Part shown: positions 37,236-48,656 of the stretch, in pieces | Numbering within the stretch: the stretch's first letter is position 1 | Layout: each line of letters starts with the position of its first letter | Notes under the pieces: model-generated | The model's input: the letters and a program-made list of their open reading frames with translations, nothing else | Databases searched by the model: none | Told to the model about the DNA's origin: nothing | Position numbers and translations under genes: made by a program | Source: Lepidodermella squamata | Taxonomy: Eukaryota > Gastrotricha | Direction of reading: 5' to 3' | DNA length: 64,000 nucleotides | NCBI GenBank assembly: GCA_047495785.1 | Contig: JBLDXI010000055.1 | Location: 372,001 to 436,000 of the forward strand

Positions 37236-38241
37236 CTCTAATAATTCAAACTATAATAAACTGCGTTAAGGATAGCGAGTAAATGTGGGAGTATGGAAAA
37301 GTTGTTTTTCAACTTCATATGATTGCTCAGCTGTTGATGACTCACTCGTACATATAGGGCCGCTTCATAGAATTTATCTCCATGAAAATTAAGGTGCTAT
37401 TTTTTGATATTGCATTTTTTTATGTGCGGAGAATCATTTCGGACTAAAAAATACTCCAGATTGCGCTAATGTGAATCTGCGACCATATTCCGCAATAAAC
37501 GGAGATATACCCTATTAACTGGGATAGGGCATTTTTATTATACCGAAAGTATGCCTCCAGGGCGTTTTATTTACATAAAATCAATCAATAAACAAATCGA
37601 TAGCTAGAGATATCGCCTGTACTTGGGCGTTACTTATACCAACACTATCATAGTGAGCCTTGTACACATTCTAAAAAGCGCCGTTACAAATGATCTAGCC
37701 TGTGGGCTTAACACGTTATATCAGTCATGAAATTTAATGGGAGTGAATGATGAACTTCCCTCGCGGCTATGTTTGAAATCTGGGCCGGCATTGAAATGAT
37801 GTGCGCTGTGCTGCCAAAAGAGACCCACGTAAACACAAATCGAATTGGCACGGGGCGTATATTGTTTTCGAACTTATTGAATTCGCAGTGCATGGGGTTG
37901 CAAAACAGCGGGCAAAATAACTCCGATGGCGAGTTCGTATATATGTTTGAAGCAAACGTACTAGAAATTGGCTAATTGTATTTCCGGATACAATAGAGTT
38001 TAAAATCCCCAAAGATTCCTGACTTATCCTGCCGCTATAAGAGCTTGATTTCGGTAATCAGAGCACCGAAATTGCTAAGAAGAAACACCTTCAAGACGTC
38101 GCATTCGCGTTAGTCTTTGAACCAGTTCTACGTCAGAAAGTTACTCTCCTTAAGGAAGAGAAATGAAATGTTTTATTATTAATATCGTTTCAGAATTCAA
38201 CAACAACAAAATCCAGACTTATGTCATGAACAGGGATTTGA
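37236..38241. other. Intergenic region, nothing recognised
   Basis: About 1 kb upstream of cluster gene 1 and downstream of gene 2. No coding frame supported; the part next to 37235 is presumably promoter. Confidence 0.35.
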
Positions 38242-40161
38242 TTATTTGCGCATTTCCAAGAGCGTGAGTTTTCCAATCGCAGGGCTCGCATTAGCAGCCG
38301 CCTGTGAGTTGACCTCGCCGGCAATACCAGTTTTAAAATCAACCCGGCCAGTTGACAGTAAAAGACGAATGATGTCCTCTTGCCCAGTCACAGAAGCAAA
38401 AAATAAAGGAGTGACAGTCCGCTCTCGGCCGTAATCTTTAACAGTTGGATTTTTCCAGTTTGTAATATCTTTAACCTTTGCCACTGCGTTCACATCAGCC
38501 CCATGGTCAACCAGCCACTCTGCAAGTTTGACATCCGCTTTTTGAATTGCCCAAAATAACGCAGTCATGCCGTTCCGATCAGCGATGTCGATAGGTATAT
38601 CGCGGCTGAAAAGGTAATGGACGATTTCATGGGACGAGTTATTGGTCTTGATAACGTGAATGACCAGTGGAGATCCGTCGGACAGCGTCACGTTGCTGTC
38701 AGCTCCGCCTTCAACTAAAGTCTTCACTATACTGGGGTCACATCCCTCCTGTACTGACCGAACAATTGGCAGTTCCTCAGGCTCTGTCGCAAAATTGAGA
38801 TCTGCATTGCGCTGGATTAATTCGAAAATGCGATCAGGAAGTTTTCTGAAGCGGCTGCCATCTATCTCCTCCTTCAGTTCTTGCGTCAAATATCCAGGAA
38901 ACTTGATGATTAAAATAAGTTAGAAAATTGAAACAATTGTATATTCACTTACGCGTGGTCGGCGAGCTTTCGAACAATGAAGGTTACTGCCTCCAGTCAT
39001 TTGGGAGATTTTCAATTGCTGCAATTCCTAAATATATGAAGTAACTCAGTTCCTCCAATTATAATTTAAGAATAATACTTCTTACAGATTGCAGTTTTTC
39101 CAATGATGCTTTGGTTTCGCTTTCCAGATTAGCGTAGGCAGATTTATATTTGTCGGCTTTCTTTGAAACAAAACAAACGAACCAGTCAGCTTGAGTTGGT
39201 ATAATGAGTCATACCGACTGGGCCATCAGAAGCTCCTTCTTAGTTACCAATAATTCTTGCTCAAGTTGTTTGTTTCGAGCTTCAAGGTCACTTAGCTGCT
39301 TCTTATTTTAAAAACTTCGAAATAAAAATGACTTGGAGTTTTTTTCAAATTTACATACCGTTAGTCCAGCAGATGATGCTTGAACCCCAACATCACGTGC
39401 TTGGGGAAGCTTCTGAGATGCTTGAACACCAACATCGCGAACTTGGGGAAGCTTCTCGCTAAGCTGGCTATTTATAATTTCCTACACAATCGACCAAAGT
39501 TCTAAATTGGCTGAATAATCATCACAGACGAACCTTGATAGAAGAAAGGACTTGGCCATGAAGCTGTTGGAAAAGAATAGCCCTTTCTTCTGAAAATTTA
39601 GCTTCGAACATTTGGAGAAGTGAGTCATAGATGCGCTTTTCGGATTCCTATATTGAATAATTCACTTTCATTTTTTGGCTGATACGTGATGGCTAGCCTT
39701 GGCTTACCTGTAGAACATCTTCAGTTGGCGTGAAAAGGTTAGGACGCGCCAGTTCCTGTCGTAAAAATCGTGAATAATAGACGTAGTTTGGGCACGTGAA
39801 TGGTTCATTATTGTTGCAAACCTGTTCTTTTTCCAGTAATTTGGCTTCGAGCTCAGCTTTCGATTTTTGAAGAACCTCCAGTTCCTAAATTAATCGATAA
39901 ACGCACATAAGGGAGGCGGGGTGTACTTTCATACATATATTCTCTCTATTTTTAAGGCCAATTTTTCAGCGACGGACTGAATATGATGAATATAATGTTT
40001 ACCTCTTCAGCTCTTCCCAATTTTTCCTCTAGCACAAGCCATCGATGACTTTCGCTCTCCTAAGAACCGATATTGGCGATAAAAAGTTACAGAAAAAGTT
40101 ACAATTACAGAAATTATACCGATTTCCCCGAGTCACTCAATTGGCTTAAAAATTGAAACAT
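38242..40161 (-). CDS. Coiled-coil/ankyrin cluster gene 2
   Basis: It starts at 40161 (MFQFLSQLSDSGKS). Small phase-0 exons follow: ESESHRWLVLEEKLGRAEE (about 40062-40004), ELEVLQKSKAELEAKLLEKE (39884-39822), ELARPNLFTPTEDVLQ (39756-39709), a long coil exon (39649-39533), an exon with a duplicated KLPQ(V/A)RDVGVQAS unit (39480-39361), then KQLSDLEARNKQLEQELL, KADKYKSAYANLESETKASL and ELQQLKISQMTGGSN. The final exon (to 38242) starts FPGYLTQELK and holds about five ankyrin repeats (GMTALFWAIQKADVKLAEWL, VTPLFFASVTGQEDIIRLLL). Same architecture as its neighbours; probably a cytosolic scaffold or adaptor. Function unknown, exon borders approximate. Confidence 0.65.
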
Positions 40162-40462
40162 ATCAATTCAAAAATGAAATTTTGAAGCAGAAAGGTTCTG
40201 CGATTTGTAATGAAAAAGTGTTTATCCGATGACTTGGCTGTTAACTATTTACCTGGGGCAACATGTGTTACATTGAGACAGGCACATTACATTTTAGCGA
40301 TACTTTTATTCTGTTTTAAAAGGTGTTGCACTCGACAAACTTTGAATTATTTTTAGAATAGATTTGAGCTGCTGAGGGCTCTGAGGCATTTACTTATACG
40401 ATAGACCAAGAAGGAGAAAAGATTGAGATTGAGAAATAATGGTTTTCAGCAATTACTCTGAT
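40162..40462. other. Intergenic spacer
   Basis: About 300 bp upstream of cluster gene 2, no features seen. Confidence 0.3.
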
Positions 40463-42006
40463 TTATTGCTTTGATTTTATCGCCGATGTGATAATTTTAG
40501 AAATCAAACTGTCTGCTTTATTTAATTTCGCTGCAGCCAGGTTGGCTTCTGATGACCGTCCGTGACTCGTGAAATCGACTTTCCCGGTAGATAACAGCAA
40601 CATAACTATATTCTCATGACCAGCTTCCGATGCCAAATACAAAGGAGTAGCCGTTGTTCTGACGGAAGATGAATAGACATTGACATCTGCACCGTTGTCA
40701 ACCAGCCATTCGCATTCCATTCGATATTCCCATTTTTAGCCGCCCACCACAACGCAGTTGCCCCTGATCTGTCTCGAGTTTCAATTGACAGTCCGAGGCT
40801 GAACAAGAATTTGATGATTGCATTGTCAGCCGAGCCACATTTTACACTTTGAACAACCAACGGCGTTCCATCAGAGAGGGCTTTATTGAAGTCAGCACCA
40901 TTCTCAATAAAAAATTTGATAATTTCAACTGAATCGCATCCTGACTCGATCGCACGTCGTAGTGGGAACATATCTGGTTCAGTCTCGTAGTTCACATCGG
41001 CTCGTCGTTCTATCAAAGCTGTGAGTGTCCATGGAATCTCAGATGATTTGCCAAGGTTGTAACTCCACCAACGTGCATATGACATTAGTTCCTTGAGGTC
41101 CTTTGAAAGATAACCTTCATACTAGAAATAAATGTTGGAAATAGAAATTAAATTATAACATCATCTGCAGAGGCTCACTCGAGGGATCCAACTTGTCGAT
41201 TTCTTCCCTTTATCTTTGCCATCTGCTCCACTTTCAGGGTCGGAATCCTGATGAAACGTGAAACAATGAACAGATATATCAAGACATTTAGAAAGTCGTT
41301 AATACCTGAAGAGGCGCCGTTTGGACTTCAGCATTAACTAGCATTCGAGTGGTCACTAGTTGAGTGTTCGCCAACTTGTCCAGCAACCGTTTTTCCACGC
41401 TCTATCGATTCTCCATTGAAGACAATTCGCATTTTCATCAAGCTACTTCTTACCTCAATCTTTTCATCAACTGATAGTCGGATTTCCACCAACTTGTTCT
41501 CGAAATGAGCATCTGACAATGATTGAGTAGCCTTATCCACAGAGTCCTGGAAATGTATCAAACCAATCAAATCAATCAAACCAATCGTAACCTCCTTGAG
41601 CTTGATTTAAAATCTCACCTGCCCAACTTCAATTGGAGTAAACAAATCATGACGCGAACTACCCTGAAGTCAATTTCATATTCGCAATGATATGGATTTT
41701 GCGTTCACGTCAAGTCAACTTTACTTGATTTTCACTCAATTTGTGCTCCAGCGAAGCCTTGGCGTTTTGGAGAGCAAGAATCTCCTATACCGAAGAATTG
41801 ATGTGATTTTTAGGCTAGTAACTCGATTATTTTTCGATTACCTTCTTAGCCTTTTGAAGCTCCGATTCCAAAATGAAGACCCGTGCCTTTATCAATTCAT
41901 CTTCCTCCTGTTCAATAAAAACCATAATTATCAAAAATGTGTAATTAAAAGGAAGCCTTACCGAAATTTCCGAGAATTCCGACTTGGGATTAAACAGATG
42001 AAGCAT
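40463..42006 (-). pseudogene. Coiled-coil/ankyrin cluster gene 3, frameshifted in the ankyrin exon
   Basis: The exon chain matches the neighbours: start at 42006 (MLHLFNPKSEFSEIS), coil exons (DELIKARVFILESELQKAKK, ILALQNAKASLEHKLSENQ), an RHDLFTPIEVGQ exon near 41660-41620, a long coil exon near 41550-41450, a linker near 41246-41185, and the ankyrin exon from about 41122. In that exon the frame GATALWWAAKNGNIEW breaks near 40718: the downstream repeat EWLVDNGADVNVYSS continues in another frame to 40463. The sequence there is GAATGGAATGCGAATGG, a local near-duplication; relative to the paralogues it carries two extra bases. Either the gene is a recent pseudogene, or the shift is an assembly error. 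As read, the protein would terminate early, before the last two ankyrin repeats. Confidence 0.6.
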
Positions 42007-42116
42007 CTATAACTGCGACAGCTTAATAACAGTCTAAGGAGAGTAAAAAATTCGCAAAATAATCAACAAAAGAGTAAGTATTTCACATCCATTGTCCATT
42101 TAGTGTTCGACAATGA

Positions 42117-43809
42117 CTACTTCGCTGCAGATTTCAAAGCGGCAGAGACAAGATTTCCCGCTGTATTCTTCACGAAAGTAGCGGCCGCTGAGTTGAGCAT
42201 ACCTGCTTTCCCGCTTGCAAAATCGACCTTGCCAGTGGAGAGCAGCAAACGAACAATGTCAACTTGGTCACGATCAGCAGCCAATTTCAGTGGAGTTAAT
42301 TCAGATGAGCCATTGGGCAAACGCCCTAAAACATTAACATTAGCGCCTCTGTCAACAAGCCATTCAGCAAATTTGATATCATTTTTGTGAACTGCCCACA
42401 GTAACGCTGTTAGTCCGCTTCTATCGGCTGAATCAATCGATACTCCAAGGTTAAACAAGTAATCGATGATATCTCGTCTGCAGTCGTTCTTTATAACATG
42501 AATGACCAAAGGAGTCCCATCAGACAGAGTGACATTTGGATTGGCCCCGTGATCAATCAGAGCGGCAAGAACTTTGGTCGAGCAGCCATTCTTCACAGCA
42601 AGCACGAAAGGAAGATCGTCGTTACTTCCGAAATTGACATCGGCATTTCGTGACAGCAGGTCTAACACTGATGACAATGTGTTATTTAAGTGATAAGCTG
42701 ACCTGCTCGTAGACACTGCTTGAACCAACTTCTCAGTCAAATATCCTGGGTACTACGCGGAAACATAGCGGGAATTTTATTTCAAGCTCAAAAATGATTA
42801 CTCTTGGCTTCGCAATTTTCGAAGAACTCGGCGGATTATTGTTCTTCGCATTAGATTGTTTCAAGGAATCTATCTCCTGGGAGCAAAAATATCAAAATTC
42901 CTAGAATTTAAAAATGTGGAACAATGGTTAGGAAACTTACTGCTGTGAGTTTGGCTACTGTTTCCTTTGTCTTCATCTCCAGGTCTTTGTAGGCAGCTTT
43001 GAGAGTTTCATTTTCATCCTACAGAAAAGTAATGTATAATTCAAAGAATGGCCTCGACCTTTTAAACCTTCCATCGCATCGTTTGTACGCACGAGTTGAC
43101 CATCGGACGTCGGGTATTTCCTAACTTTTCGCCCAATTGAGCTTCAACAATGCTCTGTCCCAATATACAAATTTATCACGCTTTAAAATTTATGGAGGAA
43201 GGATTACCTTCGTTTTCAGTAAAAGTTGATCTTGCAATTGTTGAGCCAATCCTGATTTTTCCTCGGCGAATTTGTTTTCAATAATTTGCAGCAGCGATTC
43301 GAAAAGGCGTTTTTCCATATCCTATACAATATCAATAGCAACGTTTTCCACGAAATCATTAGACTTTTCTAGTCACCGGCGAGCCTTCTTCGGTTGGGGT
43401 GAACAGGTTTGGCCGGAGAAATTCCTTTATTCAATGAGGAGCTATCCATAAACACGTAAGTTTATGAATATCCTTATACCAAACCTGTTCTCTCTCCGAA
43501 AGTCTGGCTTCAAGTACGGCCTTAGCTTGGCGTAGAGTTTGATTTTCCTAGATATAGAGAAATTAGAAAAAGTGGTTACATTTACCGTGGCAAATTCCGA
43601 AATTTTTGTCAAGCTAATACAAAAAAATATGAGATATACCTCCTCAGATCTGCGCAGTTCATTTTCCAAAAATACGAGCCGATTTTTCTGAGTTTCCTCC
43701 TCTTCCTGAAAAAGAAGGCTGATGATCTAGCGATATCTAGCGATGGGTAAACTTCAAATCAAACCGTAGGCACCTCGTAATCAGATCTTCTGCTAAAAAA
43801 GTGCAGCAT
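42117..43809 (-). CDS. Coiled-coil/ankyrin cluster gene 4
   Basis: It starts at 43809 (MLHFFSRRSDYEVPT). Phase-0 coil exons follow: EEETQKNRLVFLENELRRSE, ENQTLRQAKAVLEARLSERE, then EFLRPNLFTPTEEGSP, then DMEKRLFESLLQIIENKFAE, then further coil and a linker ending SSSKIAKPR. The final exon, from about 42752 to 42117, starts YPGYLTEKL and has five to six ankyrin repeats (GTPLVIHVIKNDCRRDIIDY, GLTALLWAVHKNDIKFAEWL, LTPLKLAADRDQVDIVRLLL). The frame is intact. The closest relative is the next gene upstream (44.0-45.7 kb): N-terminal exon, coil exons, ankyrin exon and even the 3' flank are alike, showing recent tandem duplication. No known function; an ankyrin-coil adaptor is the likeliest biochemical role. 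Confidence 0.65.
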
Positions 43810-43994
43810 ATTTTCAGGGAATATTCCAAAAATCGCTGACAGCTTGAAATAAAAATACACGTGAAATATAATCTAGAATTAAGAACAGAATTTCTATTGG
43901 ACACGTGACTTATCTTTCCCATCTTTCCAAATAATCAACAAAAGAGAGTTAGTATTTCACATCCATTGTCCATTCAGTGTTCGATAATGACTGA

Positions 43995-45720
43995 CTACTT
44001 AGCTGCAGATTTCATAGCGGCAGAGACAAGATTTCCCGCTGTATTCTTCGCGAGAGCTGTTGCAGAGTTAAGCGAGCCCGCTATCCCATTTTCAAAATCA
44101 ACTCTGCCGGTTGAGAGCAGCAAACGAACCATATTCCTTAGATCGCGATCAACAGCTAGCTTAAGTGGAGTATACTCAAAGGTTGACCACGAGCCGTTGC
44201 GATCGGGAAGGCGCCCCACTGTGTTAACGTTAGCGCCTCGATCAACTAGCCATTCTGCAAATTTGATATCATCTTTGTTGACTGCCCACATTAATGCAGT
44301 TACTCCATTCCGATCGGCCGAATCAATAGATATTCCACGGCTGAACAAGTAGTAGATAACTTCATGCCGAGGGTCGTTGCTTTTTACGGCATGAATGACC
44401 AACGGAGTTCCGTCAGACAGAGTAATGTTTGGATTTGCCCCGTGATCGACCAGGGCAGCAAAAACTACTTCCGAGCATCGATTTTTCACAGCATGAACAA
44501 TTGGAAGATCGTCGACAGCAGGTCCGTAATTTAAATCAGGATTCCGTGATAACAGATCCTTCAATGCCCATGGTACATTCATGCCCCCACAGTGGTTGCA
44601 CAAAGCTTTCCGCAGCTCCTCAGTCAAATACCCTGGGTACTGAGCATACATTTTAAGGAAGCTTATATTTCCAACTCAAAGTTATTACCCTAGGTTTCGA
44701 AATGTTTGCGGGGTCAGGGAGCTTGCTGTTGGATTTTTCCAAGGATTCTATCTTCTGAAATTATTTAAATGCGACATTTAAAAACGTTGTCATTTGAATA
44801 AAAATGTCGGGCACTCTTCACTTACTGCTTCAAGTTGTTCAACTGTTTCCTTCATTTTCAGCTCCAGCTGGCTGTAAGCAACTTTGCTTTCATGCAGCTC
44901 TTCTTTGAGATTTCTGCTTTCGTCCTAAGAAAATATTCGAATGATTTTCGAAAGTTGATAGCTATAATTATGGCACCTGTGTTTCCGTTGTTTGTACGGC
45001 TGAATCTACCATTGATTTTCGGGAATTTCTCATCCTTTCGTTCAGCTGGGCTTCGAGGCTCTGCAAGAAAATCATAGATTTTGCTGCCAAATCGATACAT
45101 TCGGACAAAGGCTCACCTGAGTTTTCTGGACAATGTGATCCTGAAGCTGAGCCAGCGCCGCCTTTTCATCAGCGAATTTTATCTCAATGATTTTCAGCAG
45201 TGAATCAAAAAGGCGCTTTTCCAAGTCCTAAAATAACAATAATAAACTTCATTTATAAATCGAAATTTGGCTCGGCATTGTCACCGGTGAGATTTCTTCC
45301 GTCGGGGTGAACAGACTTGGTCGAACGTATTCCTTCATTCAAGGCAGATATGGATAAGGATAGCTTATATCTTAGTAACAAACCTGTTCTTTCTCCGCAA
45401 GTCTTGCTTCGAGGGCAGCTTTAGCTTGGCGAAGACTTAGTATTTCCTAGTACGAAATAGTTGAACCCTATTATCAGCTAGCTAATTCGATAATTTTCAA
45501 GGCAATTTTTGGGAAAATCCTTCGAATCCTTGGAAAGGAATCATTACGCAAATAAAATACCTCTTCAGCCCTCTGCAATTGATTTTCCAGAAATACGAGG
45601 CGATTTTTCTGAGTTTCCTCCTCCTCCTGAGACAAGAAATTATTTTGAGCCTTGAAATTTCTGAAAAATTCAAACCGTAGGCTCCACGTAATCAGATCTA
45701 GTGCTAAAAAAGTGCAGCAT
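43995..45720 (-). CDS. Coiled-coil/ankyrin cluster gene 5
   Basis: It starts at 45720 (MLHFFSTRSDYVEPT). Coil exons follow: EEETQKNRLVFLENQLQRAE, EILSLRQAKAALEARLAEKE, EYVRPSLFTPTEEISP, DLEKRLFDSLLKIIEIKFAD and others, with a linker ending ISKPR. The last exon, from about 44642 to 43995, starts YPGYLTEEL and holds five to six ankyrin repeats (GTPLVIHAVKSNDPRHEVIY, GVTALMWAVNKDDIKFAEWL, YTPLKLAVDRDLRNMVRLLL). The closest paralogue is cluster gene 4. The frame is intact throughout the ankyrin exon. Probably cytosolic; function unknown. The repeated N-terminal M(L/F)HFFS motif may be a conserved interaction peptide (inference). Confidence 0.65.
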
Positions 45721-46059
45721 TTTTACGGAATTTTCCGAAATCACTGACAGCTTAGAGATAAAATGGACGTGAAATATAATCTAGAATTATGAACAAAAAT
45801 TTTACGGAACGCGTGCCCTTCCTTATTTCCAGCATCATCTTGTGTCTCATGGAATCTCATAGTGCAAAGTTCATTCAGTGAGCCGCAATAAAAAAGACGT
45901 ATTTTTCGAAAAGCGCCGAATTTATTTACATCGATATATAGCGAGGCAGAAGTATAGAGCAAAAATGCTCACCGCATCAAAAATCTCCGAAATTGTGGTT
46001 AAAATTTGTCGAGGTATGGCTATCGTCATGCAAATACTATGCCGGTTAAAATGAAGGGG

Positions 46060-46350
46060 TTAGAAAAATGTAATTCGAATGCTGCGACCGGTTTGAAGCA
46101 CAGCCATGACGGTCAACTTCTCATGTGACGCCATATCGAGCGAAATATCCTGATAGCCCAGCGGCATCCAGCCGTGCTTGCGGTAGAAGAATTCATGGCA
46201 TCCATCGAGAAGGCCAAATCGGTACAAAGTGCAGTCGCTGTAGTCGTTCGTCAATCGGTTGACGATCTGCTTGACGCGAACTAGGCCATCTCCACCTAAA
46301 TCCCGATCATCCTCTTCGTAATTAACTCTGCATCGGTAGTGGTAAACCAT
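46060..46350 (-). CDS. Small hypothetical protein (96 aa)
   Basis: A single open frame, MVYHYRCRVNYEEDDRDLGG onward, ending RSIRITFF. It has a mixed composition typical of a folded protein (LYRFGLLDGCHEFFYRKHGW) and no signal peptide or membrane segment. No family recognised. It stands alone between two ankyrin genes on the same strand. It could be a real small gene or a remnant of a larger one. Confidence 0.4.
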   Translation of the reverse strand: MVYHYRCRVNYEEDDRDLGGDGLVRVKQIVNRLTNDYSDCTLYRFGLLDGCHEFFYRKHGWMPLGYQDISLDMASHEKLTVMAVLQTGRSIRITFF

Positions 46351-46728
46351 TTTTCAGAACACGGCGTGAAAAAAACGAGAAATTTCTGAATTTGCTTAAA
46401 AAACCGTTTGCACTGGCAGAGAGTCAAAATACGTGCCTCGTTTCGTGTATAGTACTTTGAAGCGACAGAAAAAAACGACGTAAAACGTATTATACATACG
46501 TGTATTGCGTTAATATATTATAGATCCTATACGAGTACTTACCTATAGAGAGCGCAAAAAATTGATGTCGCATCAGAATGCTATACAGGCTGCGCGCATT
46601 CGTAGTAAAAGCAAAAACTATAAAGGTGGATGCCACGCATTTTTTGCAGCCGCTAAATTACGCGACTCGGTCATATCCACCTTGATTTTTATTTATTTCT
46701 GAACTCGTGAATCAAACAGTTTGATAGT
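46351..46728. other. Intergenic spacer
   Basis: No features recognised; presumably contains the promoter of the small gene at 46350. Confidence 0.3.
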
Positions 46729-48303
46729 TCAATGCTTTCGATTGAGCAACTCCCGAATATCAACATTCGCAGCTAATGCCATCGCATCTCGGCCTTCGTC
46801 ATCGTTGATATCAACATCAGCACCTTGTTTCAACAGCAATTCGACAAAGCCAACCCGGCTTAAATATGCAGCCATCATCAACGGCGACCAGTTTTTCCCG
46901 ATTTCAATCGACCTGTTTTCATCGGCATTGAAGAAAGAAAACCTGTCCGATGAAAAATGGTTCACGTCAGCGCCTTTTTCTATCAACATCCTCGCGACAT
47001 TTATATCGCCGTTTTTAACCGCAAAGAATAACGGTGTCCAGCTGGCTTCTGAACAATCGTTGACAAGGGCTCCGGCCTTCAGAAGTAGCTTGACAATTTC
47101 GACGTGATCGCGCTGTATCGCAGAAATAAGCGCTGACCAACCCGAATGGTCTTTTGGGTTAACATCAGCCCCAACGCTCAGAAGAAGTCGAACGATCTCT
47201 TGCTGGCCGTGGAATGCTGCTGTGATTAATGCCGTTGAGCCATAGACGTTGGTCAAATTGGCATCAGCCCTACGTTCGAGCAGTAGTTTCACCACGTCAA
47301 CTTGACCATATTTGCTATAAAAACGAGATTCAAAAAATCGAATTTAATATTGATAAAAAAAGCCCGTACCACGCATAAATAAGAGGAGTAAAAGCGTAGA
47401 TGTTTCGATTGTTGATATCGGCACCATGGTCCAAGAGAAGTGAAGCTATCGAAGCGTGACCATTCTTCGCGGCGCAAATCAAAGCTGTAGATCCGGTGTT
47501 GTCCCTGTATATAAATCAATGATTACAATCAAAACCATTAAAATTATTTTTACCTGTGATCAACTTCAGCTCCTTTTTCTAACAAGGCAGCTACTGCTTC
47601 ATAATGGCCACCAGTTGCGGCTAAAATCAACGCAGATGACCCGGAATCGTCGTCAGTAAAATTCACGTCGGCATCAAATTTAGTGATGAGTGATAGAATT
47701 AAAGCAGGCTCGCCGTTTCGAGCCGCGTTCAAAAGGTCATGACCCACTTGATCTTTTGCCTTCAAAGAATTGATACAGAAAATTCACAAGGAAATGACAT
47801 GAAATTCGGTTATACCTCAGATGGCAATTTTTCACTGGCAGATGATGTTCTCGGAGCTTCACTGCCATGTGGTTCGCATTCGCTATGAAGACGGTGACGG
47901 TCGATATTGGATGGCCGATTAACCGGACTTTTGGCTTGTTTAATTTCAAGCGCAATCGATAATTCCTTCGGAAAAAATATGACTGAAATAACGGTTTTCG
48001 ATAACAATTTATTTCTAACCTCAGTTTTCTTTAATAGTTCTGACTCTAGCTGTCTCTGCTTGTGCATAGATTCTTCCAATTCCTGGAAAATTCCCGGTTT
48101 TGGGAAAAATCAATCAAATTGTACGACATAGTGATAATAACCTGCCGATTTTTCAATAGAGCTGATTGAAGCCGTTTATTCTCCTCCTCCAGAAGCTTCA
48201 GCCTCGAAGCATTCTTATCCGTGGAAAAGGTAATATTTTCACATCTTGGCAGCATTTTCTTAATCAGGAAAGTGGACGAGCATTCAAATTGAGCAATAAA
48301 CAT
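46729..48303 (-). CDS. Coiled-coil/ankyrin gene, second subfamily, copy 1
   Basis: Exons 48255-48142 (an in-frame ATG also exists at 48303), 48082-48020, 47965-47816, 47759-47554, 47504-47370 and 47314-46729 join in phase to about 417 residues from 48255. Short coiled-coil N-terminus (SRLKLLEEENKRLQSALLKN; ELEESMHKQRQLESELLKKT), then a linker, then about nine ankyrin repeats (GSSALILAATGGHYEAVAAL, GSTALICAAKNGHASIASLL, GSTALITAAFHGQQEIVRLL, GWSALISAIQRDHVEIVKLL, SWTPLFFAVKNGDINVARML). The exon plan and repeat order closely match the gene at 56.1-57.5 kb. No signal peptide; probably a cytosolic interaction protein of unknown function. Confidence 0.75.
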
Positions 48304-48656
48304 GACCAGTGTGTAATAATAAGTCTTGCAATGCGATTATTGCACGTTCATTCATGATTTCGGTCATTTCCTACGTGTGCTATTTATAAAATCGCGCGTG
48401 CCTATTCGAGCCACACATTCGAATTTTAATAGTTATACCGGGGTATCAGTTAACAAGTGTTCCATGAATGGGTATTTATGTTCTGTGGCCGGTGCTGTGA
48501 GGGCATTGCGGTAAATAAGACCCAGCTCATAACAAAAGCAGATGTTGACTTCGACGCCCACGCTTGGGTTAGCCGACGATAAGATATCAAGAACACAGCA
48601 AATAAACAGAGACATTTCTAGCACGACCACAAATCGTTGCATGAATTAAGAATTCC
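48304..48656. other. Divergent promoter region
   Basis: About 350 bp between the starts of the minus-strand ankyrin gene and the plus-strand lipase gene, so probably promoters for both. A minus-strand frame of 69 residues (48642-48433) has a signal-peptide-like start but overlaps the lipase promoter and is not called. Confidence 0.4.

Noticed and set aside
48433-48642. Minus-strand 69-residue frame with a hydrophobic leader
   Set aside because: Its start is 14 bp from the lipase start on the other strand, and the rest has no recognisable features or paralogue.
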